Below are positions 12,149 through 29,458 of a stretch of DNA of 64,000 nt, piece by piece. This stretch comes from Udeniomyces pyricola (Eukaryota; Basidiomycota; Tremellomycetes; Cystofilobasidiales; Mrakiaceae), in assembly GCA_039545295.1 (NCBI GenBank), contig BCIK01000020.1:124001-188000 (forward strand), given 5' to 3'. Under the pieces are notes generated by a model. That model ran no database searches and had not been told where the DNA came from. It saw only the letters and a list, made by a program, of their open reading frames with translations. Each line of letters starts with the position of its first letter. Position 1 is the first letter of the stretch. The translations under genes and the position numbers were made by a program.

Positions 12149-14830
12149 ATGCGCACGGGTCTCACCCCCACCTCTTCGTTCTTCCCATCCAACCCAGCCT
12201 TCCTCTCCATCGCCCGGATCTCTGCTCGCTACCGCCGTCTCTATTCGATGCCTTCCAAACCGGCCAGTACGCCCGCGTCTTCGTCCGACACCGCCGCCGC
12301 CTCTATAGAATACACTCATTGGCTCATCAAGGCAGAGCCCGATACGCGCATCGTCAAGGGCAAAGACGTCAAGGTAAAGGTCCTGTCTGGCTCTGAAACG
12401 CGGTTGTGGTCGTCGTTGTTGTGGCTGGGAAAAGGACCAAGTCACTTGACGCGTCTCGACACAATCCACACTTACCTTTGGCTTGCTTGGTTAAATCCTC
12501 CATCTTTTTTTTCTTTCTTTTTTTTTTTTCCTGGCGGATCGCTCACGCAGTTTTCGATTGATGACCTCGAGGCCATGGGGTCAGTCCACCCCCCGTTCCT
12601 GTCTGGATCTTTTCTCCCATCCCAATGAACGAGTTCCTCAAACGCTAACCCGTCCGACATCTGTCTGTCTGTCTGTCTGTCTGTCTCATCGTGTACTGGA
12701 TCATTACTAGCACAAGCTCATGGGACGGCGTAAGAAGTCGGTCACATTCACATCCGTCCCACATCCTCGTTCAAAAATGTGTTCGAGAGCCCCCCCCCCC
12801 CCCAAAGGTCACCGCAAGCTCGTACTCATCTCGCCTGGGATTATTCGTTGTTGTTGTTGTTGTTGTTGTTTGATTGGATTGGGAAAAGTAGATCACGAAG
12901 CCAAGAACCTGATGAAGAACAAGATGAAACTCGGACACAAGGTCATTTTCCCATTCCATTCTCATCTTCCTCCGGCACGTTTTGTAGTCCTGGTCATTTT
13001 TCTCTCCTCCTTACAAACCCATATCCAGGAGGTCAGAACCCTCCGTCTGGTGCTGATGGGCACTGAAAACAATCCATCACGACCACCTCCAGATCCTCTT
13101 TTATCACTCCAACACCAAGGCCCCGGGGGTGTTTGGCACAGCAGTCGTGAGTTGATCAGTTCATGAGAACCAAGCAACCTACATACACAACCATCTTCTG
13201 TATAACAAACTGACAGTCTACGTGTCACTGTGTTGCACTCTCGTGATACCGTTGTCAATGGCACAAGGTCTCCAAGGAAGCTTACCCAGATGGTGAGTCA
13301 TGTGGTGTCCAGACTTTGATACTTGATGGTACCCGACGTCGATCTGCATGATGTTCCAAGTATGTTGTGGACGGTCCGTTCGAATTCTCCATGGTAACAT
13401 TTTCCATTTGATAGCTCGGAACGATCACCCGTAGCTTGAAGGCGATCACGTGATATCGCTGATCGATGGAAGGGCAACCGGCCATGCGTTCACCATGGTC
13501 AGCATACTTGTGCTTGATAACCTGATACGCAGAACGTTGACGACTTGATTTGTTTACTACTTGTCTGGTCTTGGGTTGTTATGGGCAGCATCCGCGTTCG
13601 ATCCAGAACATCCATATTACGATCCCGTACGTTTGTTCGTTTACGCCCTCAGACCACCTTTCACTTTCTCTAGCTACCTTTCCAAATCCAGTCCAGATCC
13701 CATTCAACTCAGTCCATTCGACGCGGCGCAGACGTTGAACTCTTAACGGAAGACAAGAAAAACCTCATTCCGTATCCTCAGAGATAACCGATGATGGCCT
13801 CTGACGTTTCGAATGCGATCATACCCTCTTATCTCTCGGAACATCGTTCAAACCCCATCTAATACATATCTCTGACTTCAAACACACACACACACACCCT
13901 CATTCCTTTTCCCCCTTTCCTCTCTCTCTCCACCCCGTCTCTTTTTCCCGACCCCTGCCTACTGCTCATTTACACATGGGACACGTCTCACATCCTCCCA
14001 TTCTGACCCTTTTTTTTTCCTTCTCTTTCTTTGTTTTTTTTTCTTCTTCTTTTCATATCTCCCTTTTCTCTGAACCATCCCCGACCGGTTTTCTCCCTTG
14101 ATCTCGAACGGCCATTCATTATCAATAACCCTAACCATACATCTTCCCTCCATTCATTCCTCTTTCCAATCGGGATTCCCAACACTCTAACCATCNCNCC
14201 ACCCTTTAAAAAAAAAAAAAAAAACCTCACCCCCTTCAGAAATCACTGGTTTCGAACCCGACATGGTATCACCCCGATATCACCTTTACCTCCAAATTTC
14301 CTTCCCCCGTCCCTCTTTCCCTACTCAAACACCTCGCCAGCGCTTCCCCTCCATCATCCTCATCCTCATCCTCATCCTCATCCTCATCCTCATCCACTGG
14401 GTTCGACAAGGGGAACGTGATGGTGAGCGAAGGAGACCTCGAAGCGATTCGAGGCATGGCGTTAGTGAGTCGAGGAAGGTTGAGTGTCCAACCGGTCAGT
14501 CAACGGGCGTTTAACGTCGTTCTCGCTTTAGGTAGTCGAACTCGTAGGCGGGAGGAGGAGGAGGAGGAGGTCATGGAGAGTAGTGGTGGAGGAGGAGGAG
14601 AAGGGAGAGGAGAGAAGGGGAAGATGATTGGTAGGAAGACTACTACTAGAGTTAGGCCGGCGGTAACCTCGTCGTTGAAGAGGAAGAAGATATCAGCGCC
14701 GCCGGCCGGTGAGGATCATGAAGAAGAAGAAGAAGAAGGTGGTGGTGGTGGTGGGTTAGTAGCCGGAGGAGAAGTAGGGACGAGAAGGAGTAAAAGGATT
14801 CAATCGAGGATGATATCCAAGGTGGTCTAA
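12149..14830 (+). CDS. EVE-domain protein, thymocyte nuclear protein 1 (THYN1) family
   Basis: A PUA-like EVE-domain protein; the family is thought to bind modified bases, but the fungal function is unknown. Eight exons sum to 1038 nt (345 residues): 12149-12373, 12551-12579, 12711-12736, 12892-12941, 13093-13146, 13268-13292, 13589-13626, 14240-14830. Signature segments follow the family order: YTHWLIKAEPD, FSIDDLEAMG, SSWDGVRNHEAKNLMK, ILFYHSNTKAPGVFG, VSKEAYPD, FDPEHPYYDPKS, then MALVSRGRLSVQPVS. The start at 12149 adds an Arg/Ser-rich presequence of about 33 residues that could direct mitochondrial import; ATG 12248 would give a form without it. A poly-Ser insert is encoded by a TCC/TCA repeat (about 14353-14396), and the C-terminus is an added Glu-rich then Lys/Arg-rich tail. 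Two N bases (14197, 14199) fall in the last intron. Confidence 0.9.
14353..14396 (+). repeat. TCCTCA hexamer repeat coding for poly-Ser
   Basis: A TCCTCA microsatellite inside the last exon of the EVE gene encodes an uninterrupted Ser run between the KHLAS and TGFDKG segments. The unit is six bases, so length changes would keep the frame. Confidence 0.75.
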
Positions 14831-15258
14831 GGACTTATAGAAGGACAAAGAGAAAGAGAAAGAGGGGGCAAAAAAAAAAAAAAAAAAAAGTGAGGGAGGG
14901 AGGAAACATAAGAGCCAATTTTATTTCCAGATGAATATGTTTTTTTTTTTGTTTCGTTTTTCTTTGTCTTGTGGAAAGGGTCGAGGGTTCAACGAAAGCG
15001 CTGTAGGTTTTTTTTTTTTTTTTTTTTTTNTGGNTTNNTNTTTGNACCCCCTCAGCTATATCTGGGTTTCCTCCATCCAGACATATCCATCCACGTCTCT
15101 ATCTCTCCATCGACGACGCCTAGAAAGCACCAGAAGACGCCTCAAAAAAAAAAAAAAAAAAAAGGAAAAAAGGAATCATATTTCATCTTCCTCCTTTTTT
15201 TTTTTCCCTTTCCTCCTCTTCCTATCCTCTCTTCTCTCTCTCTCTCTCTCTCTTATAT
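14831..15258. other. Convergent intergenic region, EVE protein / mL46
   Basis: Contains poly-A and poly-T runs and several ambiguous bases (N between about 15030 and 15045), indicating poor base calling around homopolymers. No gene is visible; it holds the two 3' UTRs. Confidence 0.6.
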
Positions 15259-17005
15259 CTAATGATTAAGTAACCCACCCACAACACTCCACCAAACCCT
15301 ACCCTCTTCGTCCCCTTTGACCCTCTCTTCGATTTCTTCCTTAGTCAAGAACGCAAAGTCTTCTATTTCTCCTCCTCGAGTCGACCGCGCCAACTCGGAC
15401 AAGACGGGGTACCCTGCGAGAAGGTGGGATTTGAAGATGAACGTCGATGGGACGGATGAACTAGAAGAAGAAGAAGAAGAAGAAGAGGAGGAGGAGGGGA
15501 TGTGGGCGATGGGGAGGCGGGAGACGGGCCAGAGGGAGAGGTTGGGTCCGAGAAGGGCGTGAAGGGTTTTAGCGGCCGTCTGTAAGAAGAAAAAGAAAGA
15601 AAAAAAAAAGAAAAAAGATGGGGAGGAGGGGGTGGAGAGGTGTATGTGTGTGTGATCGTGGATAGGGGTGTTGAGGGACCGAGGTGGGAGGAGGAAGGGG
15701 GAGTTGTCATGGAAAGGGAAAGGACGGAAAAGAGGTTAGGTGAGCCTTCGCGTGACGAGAAGAGGAAGAACATAGTAGAAAAGAAAAGAAAAAAAACCAT
15801 CGATAGATAATAGAATCGACCCCTCCTTCCCTCCTTCCCTCCCTCTCCCCCCCCCTCCCCCCCAAAAAGAAAAGAAAGCAAAAGAAGAAGCAAAGAATAG
15901 GAAGAAAGGAAAAAAAAGACATACCTCATGTATGGGAGCCTGAACAAAATTCTTTCCTTCCAATTCCTTGACAATCTCCATTTCTCCTCCAGGGAACCTC
16001 CATCCTTTCCCCTTCATCTTCACGACGCAATACAAACTCCTATCACCTGCCCTACCCAACCCTTTACCGATCCCTCCTTTCCCAAGCGCTTCATCCCTCT
16101 TCGTTCCCGTGTTTCGATCCAAGACTTCCAACGCGGCCTCGTCCCGTTCGATCGAAGGGATATCTTCATCGATCGGCGTGCCAAACATCTCATTCTCCAT
16201 CAACGTCGTTTCGTACGCGAACCGACGAGCGGGGAGGGACCCTTTTTTGAGATACCTCTGTTCGGGGAGAGGGGAGGAGAGCGTCGTGTCGAGTCGATGG
16301 TTGTACTTGTACATGGCTTCGAGCATGGGTTCGGTAGGACGCGTGAGGTAGGGACGCCGATGGAGAAGCATTTGGGTGGTGTAGTTGGGAATGGATTCGG
16401 AAGCGACCGAAGTGGAGTTGGGTGAGGAAAGGGAAGTACTAGATGAAGTGGAAGAAGAAGAAGAAGAAGTGACGTCGGTAGGTTGGGTGGAAGAAGCTGT
16501 TTTTTTGGACGCGGCGCAAAGAGGAAGGAGAGAGAGAGAGAGAACAAGAGACGGAACGAAAGATGCCGGTCGACGAAAGAAAAGGGAGAGAAGAGGAAGA
16601 AAGGGGTCATCGCGGTTAGTATGGGCTATGAGCTGTGTGTGAGGGGAGAGAGGAATGATGTGATGGACGGCATGGCGGCGGACCAGAGTCGCGTTGAAAT
16701 GTCGAACGAGAAGGGGAAAGGGCCCGGAGCGAGAAAGAGAGAGAGAGAGAAGTAAGGGGGGAAAGAGAAAGAGAGCGAGAGGGAGAGAGGAGGATGGGTA
16801 TTCCTCGGCGAGGTTGGCACAGATGGCTCCTTTTTCCGGTTGGACAAAGGAACGAGATGGTGGAACCTGATAGCTAGGCAAGAATGCCAGGATGGACGAA
16901 ACCAGGGTCGCCTGAGGGGGGTTTCTAGGCCAAGGTGGGATGGGCTGAGAAGGAAGCAGCAGCAGCATCGGCTGCTTTCCCCTTTGGTCCCCACGTCGTC
17001 GCCGT

Positions 17006-17055
<50 letters not shown>

Positions 17056-17148
17056 TCGCTGGAGAAACAGGTGGGGTGACTGACCGAACCGTCGAGCTGC
17101 AAGGCCGATGGGCTGGTGAGGAGCACGGGATCGGAGAATAGAGGCCAT
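15259..17148 (-). CDS. Mitochondrial large-subunit ribosomal protein mL46 (MRPL46, yeast MRPL17 family)
   Basis: A component of the mitochondrial large ribosomal subunit with a degenerate Nudix-like fold. Three exons sum to 957 nt (318 residues): 17085-17148, 15925-16496, 15259-15579. Exon 1 encodes a classic matrix-targeting presequence (MASILRSRAPHQPIGLAARR) and splices to give RRFASSTQ, a typical cleavage region. Next come LHRRPYLTRPTEPM, LPARRFAYETTLMENEMFG, then the Nudix-like core SLYCVVKMKGKGWRFPGGE, KTLHALLG, and FIFKSHLLAGYPVLSE near the end. The C-terminal part has a poly-Ser tract from a TCT repeat before FIFKSH. The 588-nt first intron carries a long GTC-type trinucleotide tract. 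The gene is tandem with the methyltransferase gene, 265 bp downstream of that gene's stop. Confidence 0.88.
16989..17053. repeat. CGT/GAC trinucleotide tract in mL46 intron 1
   Basis: A run of CGT triplets on the + strand lies inside the first intron of the mL46 gene. It reads as poly-Asp, poly-Val or poly-Ser in different frames, but splice phase places it outside the protein. Confidence 0.75.
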
Positions 17149-17413
17149 GGTGGGCGAGGTGGTGGGAGGACAGGGCAAAGGGGGTCGATGCAAGAGAGAC
17201 GGAGAACGGGCGACTGGTTGATGATCAAGAACGAAAGGAGAGAGAGAGAGAGGCGCCTTCTCACTCATTAATTCAAACTTGTTGTCCATGGTTTAAGTTG
17301 AATTTTCCCTTTTGAATTTTCTCCCTTATTCTTTCAGACATCATATACGCAACACCCTTGTTCAAAGGACCGCTCCCTCATGTCATCTCCTCATCGTCGA
17401 TCCCAACACACCT

Positions 17414-19010
17414 TCAAATCTTTACAAACGCCACCGTGCACACCGTCGAGCCTTTGGACCCACCAAAGCTGAAGCTCGGGTGATTCATCCGCGAGTGGTA
17501 CACCAAACCTGCCAATTCACAAACCAAACCAAACCAAATCCCCCCCATCACAAACAGCATCCAATCATCAGACCTCAATCCTTTCAACCACTAACGAAAA
17601 CAAAGAGAGAACAAAAAAAAAACGAAATCATAGACGATACGACAGGTTCAGACTCACCGAGCTCTTCTGGCTTGGAGAACCGCAGTTTAATCTCTTCTTC
17701 CGTAAAGTTGCATGCTACGACCACCCATCCATCCATCCACACGAAAAGGAAAAAAAAAAAGAACAACGAGACAAAAAAAAATTAATCCAAGCCATGAGTT
17801 TCCGCTGCTTCCTCTTCAAAGGCAGAAAAGAAAAAGGGAGAAAGAAGATAGGGAGAGAGAGAGAGGCAATTCTGTTGCATTCTCACAGGTGATGAGGAAG
17901 AAACCGCCCTTTTTGAGAAGAGGAGGGATCTGTTTGGGATAGAGCTCCGAGGGCGAAAGATTGCTCGGCGCGATAGGATACGGAGAGAGCGAGACGGCAT
18001 CGTACGTTCCTACCAATACATAGCAGAGCAAAAGGAAAAAAATATACCAAAAAAAAAATATGAATCAGCCAAGCTCGACCACTTGAAACGAGCAAGGAGA
18101 TATGAGGAGGAGAAAGTCGGATAGGGAGCTACGGTTGATAGTTGCTATACCCATGCTTACCTTTGTCCGTCACGACATCCCACCCGACTTGACCTCCAGG
18201 AACTTTGACGTTCGTCAATCCCTCTTCACAAAGGATATCTCCCCATTCAAACCTCACATCGCCTTCGGTTCCCTTGGTCTCTTGAGCTCCATCCTCTTCA
18301 CTCTCACTCTCACTCTCATCATCCTCGCTCTCGTCTTCCCCTTTGCCCTCTGCCCGATCTTGGCCTATCAACCGACTCAACCGAACACTTCCCTCGCTGT
18401 AATCCACACCCACGAGTTTCGATCCGGTGTATCGGCCTTTACGCGAGGCAAGGAGATGAAGGAAATGACCGTTGCCCGAGCCGAGGTCGAGAACCGTCGG
18501 CGACGTCGACGGAGACGTAGGAGGTAAATGGGACCGCAGCCAGGAAAGCATCTTTTTCTCGGCTTGGAGACCAAACCAGACTTCTCCGGGGTCACCGAGA
18601 TTTTGGTAAGAGGAAATTTCTCGCCTGGGGAGGGGGGAGGGGGGGGGGATGATAAAAGGGGGAAGGGAGGGTGGTTTGGAAGAGGCGTGTTGAGGGAGAA
18701 GGACGGGATTGGGGTCATGAATGGATGGATGGAGGTGGTTGAGTCAAAGGAGGTCGATAGAACGATAGGATGGCTGTGGGTCAGCCAAGGAATGGCTAGG
18801 AACGTGGAGGAGAGCAAGTACGATGGGACTGACTCATAGACCTGGTCCCAGCTGGGGATTCGTTAAAGAGGGGTAAGGAAGGAGGATCGAAAGGGAGTGA
18901 GTGTGAGTTGAGTGGATGTGATGGGTTGTTGAGAAATGGTTGACGGATGGGACTAACTGGTCCTTTGTGCCGAGCTTGGATTCTGGGAGTTGTTCGATGG
19001 GATCGGACAT
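17414..19010 (-). CDS. eEF1A lysine methyltransferase, METTL10/Efm4 (See1) family
   Basis: A cytosolic seven-beta-strand SAM-dependent methyltransferase whose family members methylate a lysine of translation elongation factor eEF1A. Six exons sum to 810 nt (269 residues): 18958-19010, 18834-18851, 18161-18624, 17887-18009, 17658-17714, 17414-17508. The protein begins MSDPIEQLPESKLGTKDH, then WDQVYEREISSYQNLGDPGE and VWFGLQAEKKM, the family N-terminal signature. SAM-binding motif I is VLDLGSGNGHFL, followed by LVGVDYS. TYDAVSLSP is the post-II region, LLKKGGFFLITSCNFTEEE follows, and the C-terminus is HPSFSFGGSKGSTVCTVAF. An acidic, Ser-rich insert of about 30 residues follows the LIGQDR segment. 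Exon 2 is only 18 nt. The start codon lies 230 bp from the divergent SRP54 gene. Confidence 0.9.
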
Positions 19011-19240
19011 GGATAGGGATAGGGACAGGGATATGGTGGTGGTGGTGGTGGGATCTGATGGATATGGTCGATGGATATATAAAATGAAATGTAGAAAGTA
19101 CTTTATGCCATTCATCACCCGTCGCGTCGCGTTTCAAACAGAACACCCGCCAGCCAGTCAGTCAGTCGCCAGTCGCCTCGTATCCCAATCCCACCCACCA
19201 CCCTTCCCCCCTTCCCCCCTTCCCCCCCACCCACCTAACC
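19011..19240. promoter_or_regulatory. Compact bidirectional promoter, eEF1A methyltransferase / SRP54
   Basis: Only 230 bases separate two divergent start codons. A TATA-like element (GGATATATAAAATG) sits near 19070-19085, about 160 bases before the SRP54 start. CCCTTCC-rich tracts precede the SRP54 ATG. Co-expression of the two genes is plausible but not shown. Confidence 0.55.
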
Positions 19241-24826
<5,586 letters not shown>

Positions 24827-25489
24827 AAGAGCCCCCCCCCTCCCCTTTTATCCCTCTCTCTCTCTCTCTCTTCAACTCATCTTCCTCAATGGCATTCTCA
24901 TCCATTTCCTCATTGAAAAAAAAGAAAAAAGAAAAAGGCCACCAACGAATTCTTAAACATTAGCCTCAACTTGTCCTTTCGACTTTTTTTTTTTTTTTTT
25001 TTACCTTTAACTCTCTACCCTACCTTTCTCCCCCCCCCCCCCCCCGCCCCGCCCCGCCGCCCGCATGATATCTTCTGCACCTTTTTTTTTTTTTCTATCT
25101 TCTTTTCTTGTTGCATCTTCCTTCTTTTCTTTCATCTCTCGCTTTTTTTTTTCTTTCTTCTGTGTGTTGCTTCGTTGTTGTCGCAGTATGACTGACGTAT
25201 ATATATGTTCGCTTCAGGTTTCTTGTTTTTTTTTTTGTTCTCTTATTTTTCTTTGACAAATGGAAGCAAAGACATATATACATAACACGTATTCACATGG
25301 GACGAAACCGGAATAAAAATGAAAAAAAGAAACAGAATCGCAGAAGCTTTTTTTTCTCTTCGATCTTCTCTACCGCGCAAAACAACAACAAACTACCTCC
25401 ACCAACCTTCCTCTTCCACTCCGTTCCAGTCATAAGAAGGGGGGAAGGAGCTTGATCAGAATGGATGCCGACGACGTCGGTTCTACCTC
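24827..25489. other. Convergent intergenic region, SRP54 / sugar transporter
   Basis: T-rich and C-rich homopolymers dominate; an AATAAA-like sequence (GGAATAAAAATG) lies near 25312. I see no gene. It carries the 3' UTRs of both flanking genes. Confidence 0.6.
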
Positions 25490-26180
25490 TTAATCCTTCC
25501 TCATCTTCCACGAGTCTCCATCGATCCCCTTGGCACTTCCATCCTCTTCAGACGGTTCAGCGGCTTGAACACCACCAATCGACAGAGGTCCATCAACATT
25601 GCGCTTTTGGGCGGCGTAATGCTTGTCGAGCATCGAGACCGTCGCGTTAGGTCCATCGAATGCCTCCGAGATCTCTTCGAGCGTGTAAGAGTGCGTTTCG
25701 ACCATGACTGTTGCCCACACACACACACACACAGCAAAGGGGGAGACAAGCCAATGGATAGGGTAAGAAGAAGAGGAACAAGAAGAAAAGAGGAACAAGA
25801 AAGTACAACCGATGGACAAGGACGAACAGTTGTAGGCTAGGAACCACTGGATGACGATGAGCGGCATGTAAACGATGTAGTACTTGTAACCTAGAGAGAA
25901 CCAACATCAAAACGTCAACATGGGTGCCCCTTCAGTGAAAGCAAGATGCTTGTGTTGATAAAGAAACGAACCAATTCGATCCAGGGCGACAGAATCCGTG
26001 TACGTCGTGTAGACGCTCAAAAGCTGAGAAGTCGTGTTCCAGACAAGAAGACCCTTGGATCGAATAGAGTACGTCTGGACCTCGGCAGGATAGGAGTACA
26101 GGACAGGGTCTGTAGAGGAGAGATCAAGGTGGCATCAGGTTCAGTTGAAGCGTACGATTCAGAGGGAGAGGAAGCGCGAG

Positions 26181-26276
<96 letters not shown>

Positions 26277-28179
26277 ACGTACTGGAGAAGTTGAAAAAGG
26301 CTTGGTAGACCCAAATCATGACGACGGTGCCGACGGCGGCGTGGTTGTTGACCTCGCCCGCATTAGCAAAGACACCACTACAGAGATCCACGAAGAGAGG
26401 AGAACCATTGGGAGATAAGACATCAGGATTGACTGAGCGAGGTGGGCAGAAGATTGCAAAGAACGACAAAACATGGGCAGACGACTGACCTCGTAACGCA
26501 GAGCCCGATGAGACTCAGGAGGAGACAGGGCCAGATCCAAAGAAGAACCGTTTTCGAGCCGATTCGCTTGAGGGCGAGGACGCCAAAGATTTGGAAGACC
26601 CAGGTGAACATGCTGAGACCCGCACCGATACCAGTTTGGACGGTCGCGTTCGTGATGCCAACGCTAGAGAACAGACGGGCGAAAGAGCCAGACGTAAATC
26701 AGCGACAAGAGCGAAGGTGGCGAATCACAAAAGAACGAAACATACAGAGTGAGGACCTCCGTGTAGTAGTAGTACAGGATCGAAGCACCGGACATGCTTG
26801 TCATGAAGGCCATGAGCGATGCCAACGCCAATCGATGCAAGCTACCCTTGCTCTTCCGGATCGTCGACCACTTCTGGGATTGGAGCGACCGCTCGAGCTC
26901 GATGGCGGCCTTCATCTCGGCAAACTCAAAGAGGACAAGCTCGTCGTTGGGGTTACCGTTGCCGTGGTACTCGATGAAGAAAGCGAGCGCCTCGTCCTCA
27001 CGACCCTTGGCGAAGAGGAACCGCGGCGTTTCGGGCACAAACTGAACACCGATGAGGAGGTAGAGTGCGAGGGGAACTTGGATAATGTAGGGAATTCGCT
27101 GTATGGTAGAAGAAAGAAGAGCAGATTTGAGGACAAAGGTGAGTCCCGACTTTGCGGCATAGCACCAGAACAGTCCAAGAAGCACAATGCCACCAACCCA
27201 AGACCAAGAAGTCGTGATGTAACTGCATCCAAAGATAACCCAAGCAGCACAGACGGAGCCAAGAATCCAGTAGGAATCCTGATGGAACGAATGAAAATGG
27301 AACGCGCGCTTTAGCTAACTTCCTAAAAGTTCGGTTTAATGTCGGTGGAAACAATGCTGAATCAGGAACTGACCCAACTGGCGGAAACGGTCGCTCGGCT
27401 TCGAGGGTGAGTGATCTCTTGGACGACGACAAGCGAGGTCATGAGGAACGAGGTCAGCCCGAAACCGATGATGAACCGAGAAACGATGAAGAGAGCATAA
27501 CCGTCGACGTTGTCGAGACCGGCACAGCAGCCGATGACACTTCCGATAAGCATGGTGTAGCCGTAGACTTGAAACCAGGAACGGCACGAGGGCGACGGAC
27601 AGGATAGGACGGAACGTTAGCTACCGTTGATAATGCACAAGTGATTCCAAAACTGAAATGCCGATACTTACATCGGATGCCCCACCTCCTACCAAACCTC
27701 TCATCGACCCAGGAGATAAAAGGACCGACGACGAGACCCGAGACAGCGCCGACAGCGTTGAGAAGACCGATCTTGCCGCGACCAGGGTTGCCGAGATCGT
27801 TGTTCCACGAGTCCATAGCTTGAAGCCCTGAGATAAGACTACCGTCGAACCCATTGAGAACCATGCCGACGAAGAGGATGGAGAGGAAGCTGCGCACGGA
27901 AGGAGAGGGGTTGAAACGGGTCAGCTGGACGAGATCGGGCAGCAACACGTTTCTGAAGATAAGACAGATACGCACTAGTTGAGCTTGAGGGTGCCCTTGT
28001 TCTTGTACCAGGGAGTGTGATCCATCGCATTAGGGCTATATGTCAAGAATGGCGTAGACAAAGGAAGCAACAATCAGAATGCACGTCCTTCGATTAACAA
28101 AGAGAAAGATGATCATGGCAAGCAAGGGAAATACGTACATGCTCCGCCAGTGGATGGGTGGGGCAGGAAGATCGTTCAT
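25490..28179 (-). CDS. MFS sugar transporter (lactose permease/hexose transporter-like)
   Basis: A plasma-membrane sugar:proton symporter-type protein of the MFS sugar porter family with about 12 membrane helices. From the start at 28179 the N-terminus reads MNDLPAPPIHWRSI, then MDHTPWYKNKGTLKLNYF, followed by helix 1 (LSILFVGMVLNGFDGSLISG). Family signatures seen: WVDERFGRRWGI (loop 2-3), FIIGFGLTSFLMTSLVVVQE, PETPRFLFAKGREDEAL (loop 6-7), YYYYTEVLTL, DPVLYSYPAEVQTYSIRSKG and the C-terminal ETHSYTLEEISEAFDG. Exon joins I checked (28139-28179 onward, and the last two) keep phase. The NGFDGS and SWNNDLGNP-type region recalls fungal Lac12-like and hexose porters; substrate cannot be set from sequence alone. 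An intron near 26181-26275 holds a poly-A run of about 95. An upstream extra exon is possible. Confidence 0.88.
26181..26275. repeat. Poly-A/T run of about 95 nt in a transporter intron
   Basis: An almost unbroken A run with one G at about 26231 lies in an intron of the transporter gene; on the gene strand it is poly-T, just upstream of a splice acceptor. Confidence 0.85.
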
Positions 28180-29458
28180 CTTGTCGATAGGTGAAGGACT
28201 GATAAGGATGGAGCAACATGCCACCATGTCAGTCACACAAAGGACACGAGGGTTTCCTCGCTCCTCGAACCTCATCCGACCCAGCCCTCGTACTCCGATC
28301 GGAACATGGTCCGACACGGATTCAGAGTGACAGCAAGTCAAGGAGAAGCCATCGAGGAAACGAGGACATGAAGAGAAACGGGGTGTAGGTGCAATTTCGC
28401 TACGCAGGCATGACCCTGTTCAGCTTCGGACGGTATGATCTCAGCTCGGGGAAGGCGTTAGACACTCTTGACGACCCCGACCTCTGTTCCTCTGCCAGGT
28501 CACAAGGGCAGAGGGAAAGAAGGGCCGAGGGCGGCCAAGAAGCGAAAAAGCACGACGCCCAGGCACCCGTAAATGCAACTACTCCCTTGGTTAGAAGGGA
28601 GAGGCAGGGGCGTACCCTTGTTCTTATATAGAGAGATGCGTGAGGCGAGCGGCAATCAAGTACCGCTCGGAGAGGCACGACGGAGGAGACAGGCAGGAGA
28701 CATGTCGAACGGAAAAGTCGAAGCCGAAGGAAGTGGACGAGAGACAGAGGAAGGCACAAAGAGACACGGAAGAGGGAGAGCGAGATGTGTTGGAGGTCGT
28801 TTGATGGACGCTCGGGTACGAATGACGGACCTATGGGTTGAGGGAAAGGGATGCGGCGAGAAGGACGGGTGATGGTGGGTGGGAAGGGAAGAAAAGAAAA
28901 GGAAAGAAGTATATGCTTGCACCTTGAGCCATTCGAATCGGACGACTGTACCAGTGCCGCGCCCAGTCGAGTTCGGATGGCCGTTAACGCCGGGTGCGCC
29001 CCACGGAGGTCCGCCTATGCCATCGTACTCCTTCCGTCGGCCAGTGCAAATCTTCAAGGCCTTGAACCCCCTTTGTTCTTTCTTTTACTCACCCCGCCGC
29101 CTCTTGTCTTTACACCTACACCTTGCCCCACCGAGCCTCGCTCTGTCGGTGTCCTCGTCCGACGACTGAAAAAGATGACGCAACCCGCCGACGGCTGCGG
29201 TATATAATATATATATAGGTTTATATCTTCGACGTTGTTCGACGACGACAGTATTATATATCCAACATGATCCATCAAACATATTGATCCATTATAAAGG
29301 TCTAGTAACTAGGTTTCATCACTACTTACGTACAACGCCCAACGTACAACCGACCGAGCCAAGCCAAGCCGAGCCTCGGGGACTGCGTACGCACCCACCC
29401 CGGTCCATCCCTCCTTTACCTTTCCCCTCCCATCGCGTTGGGCGGCCTAATAACGTCC
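28180..29458. promoter_or_regulatory. Divergent 1.3-kb region, sugar transporter / NAPE-PLD-like gene
   Basis: Holds the promoters of both flanking genes and no protein I can recognise; the open frames here are short and unlike known proteins. A TATA cluster (GGTATATAATATATATATAGG) occurs near 29200-29220 and could serve the + strand gene about 250 bases downstream. The larger size fits a regulated transporter promoter. Confidence 0.5.

Noticed and set aside
15736..16968. 410-residue frame as the full mL46 protein
   Set aside because: Its first 150 residues are intron translation; the spliced start at 17148 gives a proper presequence and correct phase.
16626..17264. Open frame with a poly-Asp run on the minus strand
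   Set aside because: It is the translated trinucleotide tract in the mL46 intron; the mitochondrial presequence exon splices over it.
26181..26275. Poly-A run as a retrotransposon tail
   Set aside because: No retrotransposon body or target duplication nearby, and it lies as poly-T before a splice acceptor of the transporter gene.
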